DNA from: Candidatus Levyibacteriota bacterium
GTDB taxonomy: Bacteria; Patescibacteriota; Microgenomatia; Levybacterales; UBA12049
DNA length: 37,780 nucleotides
Direction of reading: 5' to 3'
Assembly: GCA_016182205.1 (NCBI GenBank)
Contig: JACOXW010000003.1
Coordinates: forward strand, 1 to 37,780
Positions 8,613 through 17,360 of this stretch are shown piece by piece. The translations under genes and the position numbers were made by a program. The notes under the pieces are model-generated. The model was not told the DNA's origin. It made no database searches and saw only the letters and a program-made list of their open reading frames with translations. Numbering within the stretch: the first letter of the stretch is position 1; each line of letters opens with the position of its first letter.

Positions 8613-9326
8613 CTATACGACACCCAGCAAGTATTTTTTGCGGACATCTGAGGAGTAATGCTCTATGGCATAACGAAGACATGTCCTCGGCATTGCTTTA
8701 TAGTGTTTTACAAGAAAGCTACTCAAAATTTCCCGTGAACATCGTTTGCCCACTTCCCGAAGCATCCAACCGACAGCTTTGTGGATTAAATCATGATCAT
8801 CGTGCAACAATATTCTTGCTATGCGAAAAGTCTCTTTGTACTCTTTCTTTTCCTTAATAAACTGGTATGTTGCAATTACGGCAATCCGTCTGTCCCATAA
8901 CGAATCAGATGTGGCAAGTTTTGTTAGAATTCCTGTGGATCTTTCCAATAAGTACCCTCCAACTATTTTATCTGCTGATAAGTCAACTAAATCCCAGTTA
9001 TTTATATACGCGGTATGGGAGAGATAGAAGTTGTATATTCGCTTTCGGATTTCATTTGATCCTTTTTCAAACTGAAGAACAAGAATAAGAAGCCCCAGCA
9101 AACGCTCCTCATGAATAGGAGACATCAGCAATGTCTCAACGTTTGAAAAGTTTAGTTCGCTATATTTTTTGGCAATCAACCGCAAGTTTGGCACTGTCAC
9201 GCCAATAAATATATCACCATGGCCGTACTCTCCTTCTTTTGTCTTGAAAAACTTTTGCAGCAGTGCTACTTTCTTTGGATTTGCGACATGGTGAAGGTCT
9301 TTTCGTAACTTTATTACCGACTGCAT
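8613..9326 (-). CDS. DNA alkylation repair protein, AlkD-like HEAT-repeat
   Basis: FFKTKEGEYGHGDIFIGVTVPNLRLIAKKY, ...NNWDLVDLSADKIVGGYL, ...KAVGWMLREVGKR; AlkD family pattern; TTGACT-17-TAGCAT-6-ATG. Confidence 0.9.
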   Translation of the reverse strand: MQSVIKLRKDLHHVANPKKVALLQKFFKTKEGEYGHGDIFIGVTVPNLRLIAKKYSELNFSNVETLLMSPIHEERLLGLLILVLQFEKGSNEIRKRIYNFYLSHTAYINNWDLVDLSADKIVGGYLLERSTGILTKLATSDSLWDRRIAVIATYQFIKEKKEYKETFRIARILLHDDHDLIHKAVGWMLREVGKRCSREILSSFLVKHYKAMPRTCLRYAIEHYSSDVRKKYLLGVV

Positions 9327-9398
9327 ACGTGTATGCTACTGCTTCCTTACCTTGCAGTCAATTATTATCATCTTCTTAATACAGTTTTTCGCCCCTTG

Positions 9399-9746
9399 TT
9401 ACAGAGAGTGCCGTAAAGACCGTTTATCAAAATAAAGACTGTTTGAAGAAAAATGCTTTCCCTTGTATACCTCAACTGCTCTTATGAGCGAGTCAAATGC
9501 GATTTGAATAGTACTTTCTATATCTGCGCCGCCGAAATTTACAACCAACGGCTTTTTGGGAAGAGTCAATACCATTGATCCACCAAAGTGATGTTTTTTT
9601 TCATGTTTTTTTATAAATATGGCAAGTATTGGTAAGGACGACTCAAACGAAGTCAAACGTCTAGATATTTTTTCTATCTTTTTTTCAATATGTTGCTTTT
9701 CTATGGCGGTAAGAAGAAATCCTTTCGTTGTGATCCGATACTTCAT
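9399..9746 (-). CDS. HPF/RaiA-like ribosome hibernation/interface protein
   Basis: MKYRITTKGFLLTAIEKQHIEKKIEKISRRL...VNFGGADIESTIQIAFDSLIRAVEVYKGKHF; start set at internal Met of track ORF 9399..9794. Confidence 0.65.
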   Translation of the reverse strand: MKYRITTKGFLLTAIEKQHIEKKIEKISRRLTSFESSLPILAIFIKKHEKKHHFGGSMVLTLPKKPLVVNFGGADIESTIQIAFDSLIRAVEVYKGKHFSSNSLYFDKRSLRHSL

Positions 9747-9897
9747 ATCTTTAATAAAGTGGAGCAAAAAATATTCTTTGAAAATGTCCAACAAGAATAT
9801 GAATACCCCGCTTCGTCTCCAAAAATAATGCTATGAAAAATCCGATCATGTTGTTCTCCTTCATATATAAAGTCTAACCATATTCAGCAAAATTAGC

Positions 9898-9913
9898 AGT
9901 GACAAAAATCACA
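9898..9913 (+). promoter_or_regulatory. CRP/FNR-family operator between hpf-like and crp/fnr genes
   Basis: AGTGACAAAAATCACA (GTGA-N6-TCAC); centre about -43.5 from start predicted by extended -10 TGCTATACT (9937-9942). Confidence 0.55.
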
Positions 9914-9964
9914 AGGAACCTGAAGGTAAAATTTGCTATACTACACTTCATAACTTTATCTTAT

Positions 9965-10627
9965 ATGAATATTAAGGTGAGTAAATTACAAGAAGCCTTT
10001 TTCTCGACGTATCCTGCGTTTCGATATTCAAAAGGGAAAATCCTTCTTTCCGCTTTTACTCCCGCTACTCAAATCTACTACCTTAAAAAAGGCCATATTC
10101 GACAGTACCTTACCACCGCCGCAGGTGAAGAAATAACGTTTCATGTATTCCGCCCCATAGCTTATTTTCCGATTATGCTTTCATTAAGCGATACGCAGAA
10201 TGTATATTCATTTGAAGCTCTTACAACAGTCGAAGGATATAGAGCACCGGTTACTGATGTTATAGCTTTTTTAAAAAAGAATCCTGAGGTATTATTTGAC
10301 TTAACCACCAGACTTTCCCGAGGCATCACAGGGCTCCTTGTAAAAATTGAAAATCAGACATATAAAAATGCATACCTGAAAGTTGTTTCACTCCTTATTC
10401 ACCTAACCAAAATCTATGGTGAAGGAATAGGCGTAAATGGAACCACTTGTTACCGGATATCGCTTCCTCTAAGCCAAGCAAATCTTGCTACTTGGGTAGG
10501 ATTGCAACGCGAAACTCTCAGTAGACAAATAGAAATTCTTGAAAAAAGAAAAATTATAGCTTATGAAAAACATTATATTCTGATACGAAATTTTGAAGCG
10601 TTACAAGAACAAATATCTTTACATTAA
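9965..10627 (+). CDS. Crp/Fnr family transcriptional regulator
   Basis: cNMP-like N-terminus (FRYSKGKILLSAFTPATQIYYLKKGHIRQYLTTAAGEEITFHVFRP) and HTH_Crp (LPLSQANLATWVGLQRETLSRQIEILEKRKII). Start at second in-frame Met, downstream of the operator and -10. Confidence 0.9.
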   Translation: MNIKVSKLQEAFFSTYPAFRYSKGKILLSAFTPATQIYYLKKGHIRQYLTTAAGEEITFHVFRPIAYFPIMLSLSDTQNVYSFEALTTVEGYRAPVTDVIAFLKKNPEVLFDLTTRLSRGITGLLVKIENQTYKNAYLKVVSLLIHLTKIYGEGIGVNGTTCYRISLPLSQANLATWVGLQRETLSRQIEILEKRKIIAYEKHYILIRNFEALQEQISLH

Positions 10628-10738
10628 CCGTCTTTTTTTCCTTTTGACCAAAGTCACCAAAAAGCCTGACAATGATCTATGTAAATATATTGATTGTTGT
10701 ATAACTACTGCTAGAAAAATATTATTTCTCTAGCATCC

Positions 10739-10762
10739 GGAGGAAGGATTCCCGCCTTTTTT
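10739..10762 (+). terminator. Possible intrinsic terminator downstream of crp/fnr gene
   Basis: GGAGGAAGGATTCCCGCC imperfect hairpin followed by TTTTTT. Confidence 0.4.
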
Positions 10763-10765
10763 ATG

Positions 10766-10888
10766 TTACGAACTTTTTTTTGTTGATCGACTGGATTGAC
10801 CTCCTTTTTTTCCAGCCATTCTTCCCCGATGTGAATTTCTACCACCTCTCACTCTATCTTCATGTGTTAGATTATCACCACGTGGCAT
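10766..10888 (-). CDS. KGG-motif small basic stress-type protein, 40 aa (not in ORF track)
   Basis: MPRGDNLTHEDRVRGGRNSHRGRMAGKKGGQSSRSTKKSS*; AGKKGGQ as in YciG/con-10-type KGG proteins; SD-like AAAGGGGGTGAG 4 nt before ATG. Confidence 0.7.
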   Translation of the reverse strand: MPRGDNLTHEDRVRGGRNSHRGRMAGKKGGQSSRSTKKSS

Positions 10889-11034
10889 TACGCTCACCCC
10901 CTTTCACAATAAACTTTATTTATACACTACAGGATAGGTATAAGAAACACTTAAGAGGATAGGGTGGAATATGTAAGAAAACGACAAATAACAATGTTAA
11001 ACATTGCTACCTGTCAAACCGTCACTTGAGCTGA

Positions 11035-11256
11035 CTATTTGCCTTTTCCGCAGAGACGGCAAATCTTAGGATGCATCAAAACATCATATACTGCTGAAAG
11101 TCCAACCAGAATATATACAACCTGCTCTACCATAGGCCATCCGCCAACCAATGTATTTACCAAATTGTAGTTTAGAAGCCCGATAAGACCCCAGTTAACT
11201 GCACCTGCAATAACAAGAATATATGTAGCACCATGAAGTAGTTTCATTACTATCAC
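11035..11256 (-). CDS. DUF378 family small membrane protein
   Basis: LLHGATYILVIAGAVNWGLIGLLNYNLVNTLVGGWPMVEQVVYILVGLSAVYDVLMHPKICRLCGKGK; very strong SD GGAGGAGGTGAT. Confidence 0.85.
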   Translation of the reverse strand: MIVMKLLHGATYILVIAGAVNWGLIGLLNYNLVNTLVGGWPMVEQVVYILVGLSAVYDVLMHPKICRLCGKGK

Positions 11257-11310
11257 CTCCTCCCTTCATACAGTGTAGAGAGAAAAGAAACAAATAGTCA
11301 AGGAGAGGAA

Positions 11311-11928
11311 TTACTTTTTAATTTTTTGAGATAGATGTATATAGCCGTGCAAAAAAATAAGGATGATGAATGCCCCGTAAAAAAGCACAGATACCGGCCC
11401 GAAACGTTTCATATGACTTCCAATTAATGTCGCATGCAGCACGATAAAAACTCCTGCCAGATAGACCAATTGATGTAGTCGTTTCCATTTAGGAAATGTC
11501 ATTTTCCGAATAACTGCATCAAAAGATGTTAACGCCATAAGTGTCAGGATAACAAGGGCAACGGTACTCAAGGCGATTGCTATATGATAAGTTGTGTTTA
11601 GTTGTAAAAACGGCACCAATCCACCAAGTTCATCAAAAAATCCTGAGCGCGCATGCATAAGTGCAAAAAAACACGCAGACACACCAATTGCTCGCCGCGC
11701 TTTTAGAATCTGCGAACGGAACGGAATACCAAAAAAAATTCTGGTTACTGGACCGATGTATAGCGCAATATACAAATACGTTACTGAAATCAATCCATAT
11801 CGCTGTGTAAGCTCGATTTCCGAAGAACCAGGACCATAGAGCGCATGAACGTAATAATATGTCGCTTCGGCAAATACTGCGCTAAACAACAAAATATAGA
11901 ATCGGATATTTCGTAGCAGGAAAGTCAT
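11311..11928 (-). CDS. Ferric-reductase-like/MsrQ-like heme membrane protein
   Basis: About six TM segments with spaced His (ALMHARSGF, NTTYHIA, KRLHQLVYLAGVFIVLHATLIGSH). Confidence 0.75.
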   Translation of the reverse strand: MTFLLRNIRFYILLFSAVFAEATYYYVHALYGPGSSEIELTQRYGLISVTYLYIALYIGPVTRIFFGIPFRSQILKARRAIGVSACFFALMHARSGFFDELGGLVPFLQLNTTYHIAIALSTVALVILTLMALTSFDAVIRKMTFPKWKRLHQLVYLAGVFIVLHATLIGSHMKRFGPVSVLFYGAFIILIFLHGYIHLSQKIKK

Positions 11929-11939
11929 AAGAAGGATTT

Positions 11940-12428
11940 CTACTCTACAATCAATTTCCCTACCATACCCATTTGTCTATGATTACCTACACCGCAGTAG
12001 TATTCAAACGTTCCTTCTCTGTCAGCAACAAATGAAACATCCGCGCTTTCCCCGTTTCCAATTTGTTCTGTCTTAACGTTAAATTCGTCCAAAACAAAAT
12101 TATGAAAACCGCCGACGTTTTTAAAAGTAATTTTAACCGTATCACCTTTCTTTACTCTTATTTCACCGGGCGAGAATGAAAAGTTTTGTCCTGTTACCGT
12201 AAAAGTTTTCGTTTCTCCTTTACTCATTGCTGCTTCTGCAGACTGCGTACCAGATACTTTATCAGAATCTGCTGAAGCCGCCGTAGAACCATTACTTTCG
12301 GAACCTAGCGAAGGAGTGGGCGTTGGTGTCATAGTTTGTGTGGTATTCCCACGTATGAATAAAAATCCTCCCCCGACAACAAAAAGTCCTATAATAACAG
12401 CGGAAATATATAAATTTCTCATACTCAC
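11940..12428 (-). CDS. Membrane-anchored cupredoxin (plastocyanin-like)
   Basis: NFSFSPGEIRVKKGDTVKITFKNVGGFHNFVLDEF...GTFEYYCGVGNHRQMGMVGKLIVE: His and C-x4-H-x4-M copper ligands; N-terminal TM; strong SD. Confidence 0.9.
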   Translation of the reverse strand: MSMRNLYISAVIIGLFVVGGGFLFIRGNTTQTMTPTPTPSLGSESNGSTAASADSDKVSGTQSAEAAMSKGETKTFTVTGQNFSFSPGEIRVKKGDTVKITFKNVGGFHNFVLDEFNVKTEQIGNGESADVSFVADREGTFEYYCGVGNHRQMGMVGKLIVE

Positions 12429-12537
12429 CTCCTCTCAATCTTACTACTATAGAATACCAAGCAAGTGGTGTTCTGTAAAGTATATCACTCTATTTTGAAT
12501 TTGCAATTTTAAAACAGACGGGTATACAATAATTGCT

Positions 12538-12825
12538 ATGAGTAAATACAAAGAATGCTTTAGTGACATGATAGGAAGTCATAAAACTCTTTTTGAAGAA
12601 TTTAAAATACTCCATGATAACTATGCTGAAAATAAGCCTGCTTGGAAAAAAGAATTTGATGAAAAAGGCCAAGAAGTACTGCAGATTATACGAAGATACG
12701 AACGAATTCTTTGTAGTCATTCTGAGTCAGGAAAATACGGGAAATTCTCAACAAACCTTTCAGATAAATTTTGGGCTGAAGTAAGATCTTATTTACCAAA
12801 AATAGACTTTGTCGGGGTTGAGTGA
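12538..12825 (+). CDS. Hypothetical protein (95 aa)
   Basis: ORF with TTGCAA-18-TACAAT-7-ATG upstream; the antisense ORF looks spurious. Confidence 0.6.
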   Translation: MSKYKECFSDMIGSHKTLFEEFKILHDNYAENKPAWKKEFDEKGQEVLQIIRRYERILCSHSESGKYGKFSTNLSDKFWAEVRSYLPKIDFVGVE

Positions 12826-12913
12826 CTTCTTTCTTGGTTTATTCCAAAACCAACATCCTTCAACCTCCATTTCAAATGTGAAACTGACATATATATTATT
12901 GTGAACAGGTAAC

Positions 12914-13480
12914 TCAAATACCAAATTTCTCCAGTTCTTTTAATACTTTTTCTACGGGTAATCCTACCACATTGGTGAAATCTCCTCTGATTTCCGCAAT
13001 AAACGGCCCTGCTCCATCTTGAATTCCATATCCTCCTGCTTTATCAAACGGTTCACCGGTTGCGATATAGTCTTCTATTTGTTTTTCCGAAAGCGGCTTC
13101 ATGCGTACAAAGGTTTCTTCGAAATTGGTACTTACTCTGTTGGAATCAGTATCTATGATAGTATAACCGGTAATAACAGTATGACTGGTGTTACTCAATT
13201 CAGAAAGCATACGCTTTGCATCCTGGGCATCTTTTGGTTTTCCTAGCAATTTTTTGTCTAAAACAACAACTGTGTCTGCGCCTATAATAAGCGCATTTGT
13301 AAATCGTTTTGCCACATTTAGGGCTTTTTCGTAGGATAACTTTTTTGCAAGCTCTACCGGCTGAATAGTCGTATCCAAATATTCCTCATATGTACTTTTC
13401 TCAACAACGAACCGAAGACCTGCTTCTTCAAGTAATTTTTTTCTTCGAGGAGAACCAGACGCAAGAACGATTTTTTTCAC
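12914..13480 (-). CDS. maf: Maf-like nucleotide pyrophosphatase
   Basis: IVLASGSPRRKKLLEEAGL, GADTVVVLDKKLLGKPKD, GEPFDKAGGYGIQ. GTG start; TATACT 6 nt upstream. Confidence 0.93.
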   Translation of the reverse strand: MKKIVLASGSPRRKKLLEEAGLRFVVEKSTYEEYLDTTIQPVELAKKLSYEKALNVAKRFTNALIIGADTVVVLDKKLLGKPKDAQDAKRMLSELSNTSHTVITGYTIIDTDSNRVSTNFEETFVRMKPLSEKQIEDYIATGEPFDKAGGYGIQDGAGPFIAEIRGDFTNVVGLPVEKVLKELEKFGI

Positions 13481-13549
13481 ACTGACAGTATATATGATGG
13501 CTAGCTGAATTGGTAGCCAGGTTCATCGTTAGCTGCTACAATAAAGACT

Positions 13550-14518
13550 ATGAAAAATTTTTGGGGGAATCTTCCAAAACCATTTCTGGCCCAAGCACCT
13601 ATGGAAAATGTCACCGACGTAACTTTTAGGGAAATGCTTTGTTATGTCGGAGCGCCTGACGTTTTTTTTACCGAATTTACCTCAACTGACGGCATCACAT
13701 CCCAGGGCCGTGAGAAGGTGATTCGTCGCTTTGAATATACCCAAAAGCAACGTCCGATTGTTGCACAAATCTGGGGCAATAATCCTCATCATTATAAGGA
13801 AAGTGTTTTATTCATAAAAGAATTGGGTTTTGACGGAGTTGATATAAATATGGGTTGTCCGGACAGACATATTGTTGCTCGTGGCTGCTGTTCGGGACTT
13901 ATCAACAACTCTCAACTTGCAAAAGAAATCATTCTTGCTACTTTTGAGGCTGCCGGTAAGAACTTTCCGGTAAGTATTAAAACAAGAATCGGGTACCGAA
14001 CAGTTGAAGTCGAAAGATGGATAGGATTTCTATTGGAATTACATCCCGCAGCGATAACTGTTCATTTAAGAACGGTAAAAGAAATGTCAAAAGTCCCAGC
14101 TCATTGGGAATATGCTAAGGAAATTGTTCAACTCAAAAACCGGATCAGCCCAAAGACACAAATTATTGGCAATGGAGATATTAGATCAGGGGAAGATGCA
14201 TTGAGTGCACACAGTAAATACGGCGTTGACGGTGTCATGATAGGGAGAGGAATGTTTAAAAACCTTTGGATTTTCAACAGAAAAAGGAAATTTGAGGATA
14301 TTACCACGGAAGAAAAATTAGAAACGCTTATCAGACATCTTGAACTTTTTGATAAAAGATGGCATGGAATCAAGCCTTATGATCTAATGAAAAAGTTCTT
14401 CAAAGTATATACCAGTGGTATGCCGAATGCTTCTGATATCAGGACAAAGCTTATGGAAAGTCAGACTGCAAAAGATTCAATCATATCTATACGTCAGCTA
14501 CTTTCCCAAACACCATGA
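13550..14518 (+). CDS. dus: tRNA-dihydrouridine synthase
   Basis: PFLAQAPMENVTDVTFREM, DGVDINMGCPDRHIVARGCCSGL, SIKTRIGYR, IIGNGDIRSGEDA, DGVMIGRGMF. Confidence 0.93.
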   Translation: MKNFWGNLPKPFLAQAPMENVTDVTFREMLCYVGAPDVFFTEFTSTDGITSQGREKVIRRFEYTQKQRPIVAQIWGNNPHHYKESVLFIKELGFDGVDINMGCPDRHIVARGCCSGLINNSQLAKEIILATFEAAGKNFPVSIKTRIGYRTVEVERWIGFLLELHPAAITVHLRTVKEMSKVPAHWEYAKEIVQLKNRISPKTQIIGNGDIRSGEDALSAHSKYGVDGVMIGRGMFKNLWIFNRKRKFEDITTEEKLETLIRHLELFDKRWHGIKPYDLMKKFFKVYTSGMPNASDIRTKLMESQTAKDSIISIRQLLSQTP

Positions 14519-15189
14519 AGGAGGATCTAAAATTTACAAGAAAAGAATTACTGGCCGGTGCAGCAGCTCTTTTTTTACCGACTCATCGATACGCCGAAGT
14601 TACACCATCCAGTAAGCTTGAAAAGTTTCTCTATAAAATCAAACCATTATACAAACAGGACAAAAAATCTTTTGGTGATCCTGCCTTAGATCCTTTCAGT
14701 GAATTGAAAATAGTAGCATATGAAAAACGAATGGAGGATCTCAAAATGTATGATCCTATGTATATAGCTGCAGAAAAAAAATATGGCGTCCCAAGACAAC
14801 TGCTTTGGATTATCCACGAGGTTGAAACTGATGCTTCAGCAAATCCTGCTGCTGATGCCAGCGGGTATGTCGGGGCTATGCAACTTGCTCCAATGCACTA
14901 TCAACAGGCCGCAATTATAGACGCACCGAATGGATATGAATTCCTCGATGCATTACCTCAAAGACTGTCGAAAAGAACAGGAGCCAGGACAAATGACTGG
15001 GAGGAAATTTTGCGAGGTGCAGCTTTTATAGAATGGCAACGAGAACTTCGGTATCCCCAGTATGACAAATCATCAGGTATCGCGTTGGTCATCCTAAACA
15101 ACTACTCCCATTCAGACGGCCAAGAAAGACTGGACACATTAAAGAAAATGCAGGATATGGAGCGTGTCCTCAGACAAAAAGTCGCTTAA
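14515..15189 (+). CDS. Lytic transglycosylase (SLT-like), exported
   Basis: AAEKKYGVPRQLLWIIHEVETDASANPAADASGYVGAMQLAPMHY; 4-nt ATGA overlap with dus. Confidence 0.75.
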   Translation: MKEDLKFTRKELLAGAAALFLPTHRYAEVTPSSKLEKFLYKIKPLYKQDKKSFGDPALDPFSELKIVAYEKRMEDLKMYDPMYIAAEKKYGVPRQLLWIIHEVETDASANPAADASGYVGAMQLAPMHYQQAAIIDAPNGYEFLDALPQRLSKRTGARTNDWEEILRGAAFIEWQRELRYPQYDKSSGIALVILNNYSHSDGQERLDTLKKMQDMERVLRQKVA

Positions 15190-15196
15190 ATAAGGA

Positions 15197-15574
15197 TTAT
15201 TTTTTAGGGGTAAAATCTAGTGCAAGTGAGTTGATGCAATACCGTAATCCTGTTTTAGTAGGACCATCGTCAAAAAGATGCCCTAAATGAGATTTGCAGT
15301 TACTGCATAGTACTTCAGTTCTTTCCATACCGTGGCTGGTATCCTCCTGCAAAATGATATTTCCTTTGATGCTGCTGTCAAATGAAGGCCATCCGCAGTC
15401 GCTGTCAAACTTCGTCTCTGATGAAAAAAGTATTTGTCCGCAGGCGCCGCAGTGATACATACCGTCTTCAAAGTGCTGATAAAATTTCCCGGAAAAGGGA
15501 GCTTCTGTCCCCTTTTCCCTAAGCACGTGATACTGCTCGGGCGCTAGTTTTTCTTTCCAATTTTCGTCTTTCAT
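15197..15574 (-). CDS. msrB: Peptide-methionine (R)-S-oxide reductase
   Basis: MYHCGACGQILFSSETKFDSDCGWPSFDSSI...EVLCSNCKSHLGHLFDDGP...RYCINSLALDF. Start at internal Met; extended -10 TGCTATGCT 8 nt upstream. Confidence 0.93.
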   Translation of the reverse strand: MKDENWKEKLAPEQYHVLREKGTEAPFSGKFYQHFEDGMYHCGACGQILFSSETKFDSDCGWPSFDSSIKGNIILQEDTSHGMERTEVLCSNCKSHLGHLFDDGPTKTGLRYCINSLALDFTPKK

Positions 15575-15621
15575 ACATACTAAGCATAGCAAATATATTC
15601 AACATCTATCGAAAAACTTAC

Positions 15622-16158
15622 TCACCTAATTTCTATCATCGCTTTTCCCGACTTGGCAGATGTGTCATAGTTATTCGCGTCATATCCCTCTTTTATAAAT
15701 TCGTCGTTGTGTTTTATCAGAAGCCAGGCATTTTTTCCTGCAAAGCCTCTTGTTTTGACAAGAGCAAATGATCCATGCAGTTTTTTCCCAAAAAGTTGAA
15801 ATTTTATTTCTCCTTTTTTTAACCCTTCTTCCATTACTTTCTCGCCTTCTTTTCTTTCTTTTATAACTCTTCTTATGCCTTTTGCTTCTTCGACCTCAGG
15901 CAGATAGTATCCCTCGTCCCAAATCATGACCGCCCCGGCACCATAACTCCCTTCAGGCAATATCCCTTCAAATTCCCGGTATGAAAACGTGTGATCAGAA
16001 ACCTTCATCGCCAGACGTTTCATTTTAGGGTCAAGCGTCGGACCTTTGGGAATAGCCCACGAAGGCATTATTCCGCCGATTTCAAGCCGGAAGTCATAGT
16101 GCAAACGAGTCGCTCTATGTTTATGAACTACAAAAAAAAGATGTTTTTCAGAAGTCAT
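15622..16158 (-). CDS. Stand-alone LigD-type 3'-phosphoesterase domain protein
   Basis: HLFFVVHKHRATRLHYDFRLEIGGIMPSWAIPKGPTLDPKMKRLAMKVSDHTFSYREFEGILPEGSYGAGAVMIWDEG. TATAAT just before the internal Met used as start. Confidence 0.88.
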   Translation of the reverse strand: MTSEKHLFFVVHKHRATRLHYDFRLEIGGIMPSWAIPKGPTLDPKMKRLAMKVSDHTFSYREFEGILPEGSYGAGAVMIWDEGYYLPEVEEAKGIRRVIKERKEGEKVMEEGLKKGEIKFQLFGKKLHGSFALVKTRGFAGKNAWLLIKHNDEFIKEGYDANNYDTSAKSGKAMIEIR

Positions 16159-16224
16159 ATTATAATTATACACCTTGACTTCCCTATACCCCTTATTTAA
16201 ACTACTATATAAATCAGAAAAGTT

Positions 16225-17340
16225 ATGCGGTGGATTTTTATTAGTGTTTTGGCTTTTCTCGTTATCGTTCTTTTAGGCAATGCGTGGCTTGGAAACATTA
16301 CAAAACGAATACAGCTTTTCTCTCCGATTTCACCAAAGCCAGCCTCGCAAACCCCCACGGGTGACATTCCCCGATTGGCTGTAATTTCAGAAAACTTAGA
16401 AATACCATGGGAAATAGTATTTCTGCCAGACAAAAGCGCTTTGATTACAGAACGCCCGGGAAGAATCCGTCTTCTTAGTAAAAACGGTGTTCTTTCCTCT
16501 CATCCGGTTGCAACCATCTCTGAGGTAAAACACTTTGGCGAAGGCGGATTGCTGGGAATTACTCTGCACCCTGAATTTAAAAAAAATCATTTTGTTTACG
16601 TTTACTATACATACAGTCAAAACGGCGAGAATACTCTAAATAAAATCGTCCGATATACATTTGAAAAAGATTCATTAACAAATCCCAAAACACTAGTGGA
16701 TAGTATTCCAGGGGCTATTTTCCATAACGGTGGCCGGATCAAATTCGGACCCGACGGCTTGTTGTATGTTACCACTGGTGATGCCCGCCAACCCTCACTC
16801 TCTCAAAATAAAAACGCGTTAGCAGGAAAAATCCTACGAATGACCGCTGACGGGAAAGTCGGACCTGATAATCCGTTTAATAACTATACTTATTCCTATG
16901 GGCACCGAAATCCGCAAGGCTTGGCGTGGGATAACCAGGGAAATCTGTGGGAAACCGAACACGGACAAAGCGCACATGATGAGGTAAATAAAATAGAAGC
17001 GGGCCATAATTACGGATGGCCGATAATCCAGGGAGATGAAAAACAACAAGACATGACATCCCCTGTTATCCAAAGCGGAAATGACACATGGGCACCGTCC
17101 GGGACGAGCTATCTTGAGGGCTTTTTTTATTTTGCAGGTCTTAAGGGTAATGCTCTGTATCGATTGGATCCGAAAACAAATTCACTAAAAATGTTCTTAA
17201 AAGACGAACTAGGACGAATAAGAAGTGTTACGGTAGGACCCGACAATCTTTTATACATTCTGACGAATAATCGTGATGGGAGAGGAATTCCGGGGCCAAA
17301 CGACGATAAAATTATCCGTCTTAACCCCAAACTGCTGTAG
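16225..17340 (+). CDS. PQQ-dependent sugar dehydrogenase (GSDH/YliI-like)
   Basis: IPWEIVFLPDKSALITERPGRIRLL, GEGGLLGITLHPEFKKN, HNGGRIKFGPDGLLYVTTGD, YSYGHRNPQGLAWD, WETEHGQSAHDEVNKIEAGHNYGWP. Confidence 0.9.
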   Translation: MRWIFISVLAFLVIVLLGNAWLGNITKRIQLFSPISPKPASQTPTGDIPRLAVISENLEIPWEIVFLPDKSALITERPGRIRLLSKNGVLSSHPVATISEVKHFGEGGLLGITLHPEFKKNHFVYVYYTYSQNGENTLNKIVRYTFEKDSLTNPKTLVDSIPGAIFHNGGRIKFGPDGLLYVTTGDARQPSLSQNKNALAGKILRMTADGKVGPDNPFNNYTYSYGHRNPQGLAWDNQGNLWETEHGQSAHDEVNKIEAGHNYGWPIIQGDEKQQDMTSPVIQSGNDTWAPSGTSYLEGFFYFAGLKGNALYRLDPKTNSLKMFLKDELGRIRSVTVGPDNLLYILTNNRDGRGIPGPNDDKIIRLNPKLL

Positions 17341-17360
17341 CACGTGATACAATGCATCTT

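Noticed and set aside
9899-9964. Upstream start of the Crp/Fnr protein at 9899
   Set aside because: Not an ATG; it lies on the operator, upstream of the predicted -10.
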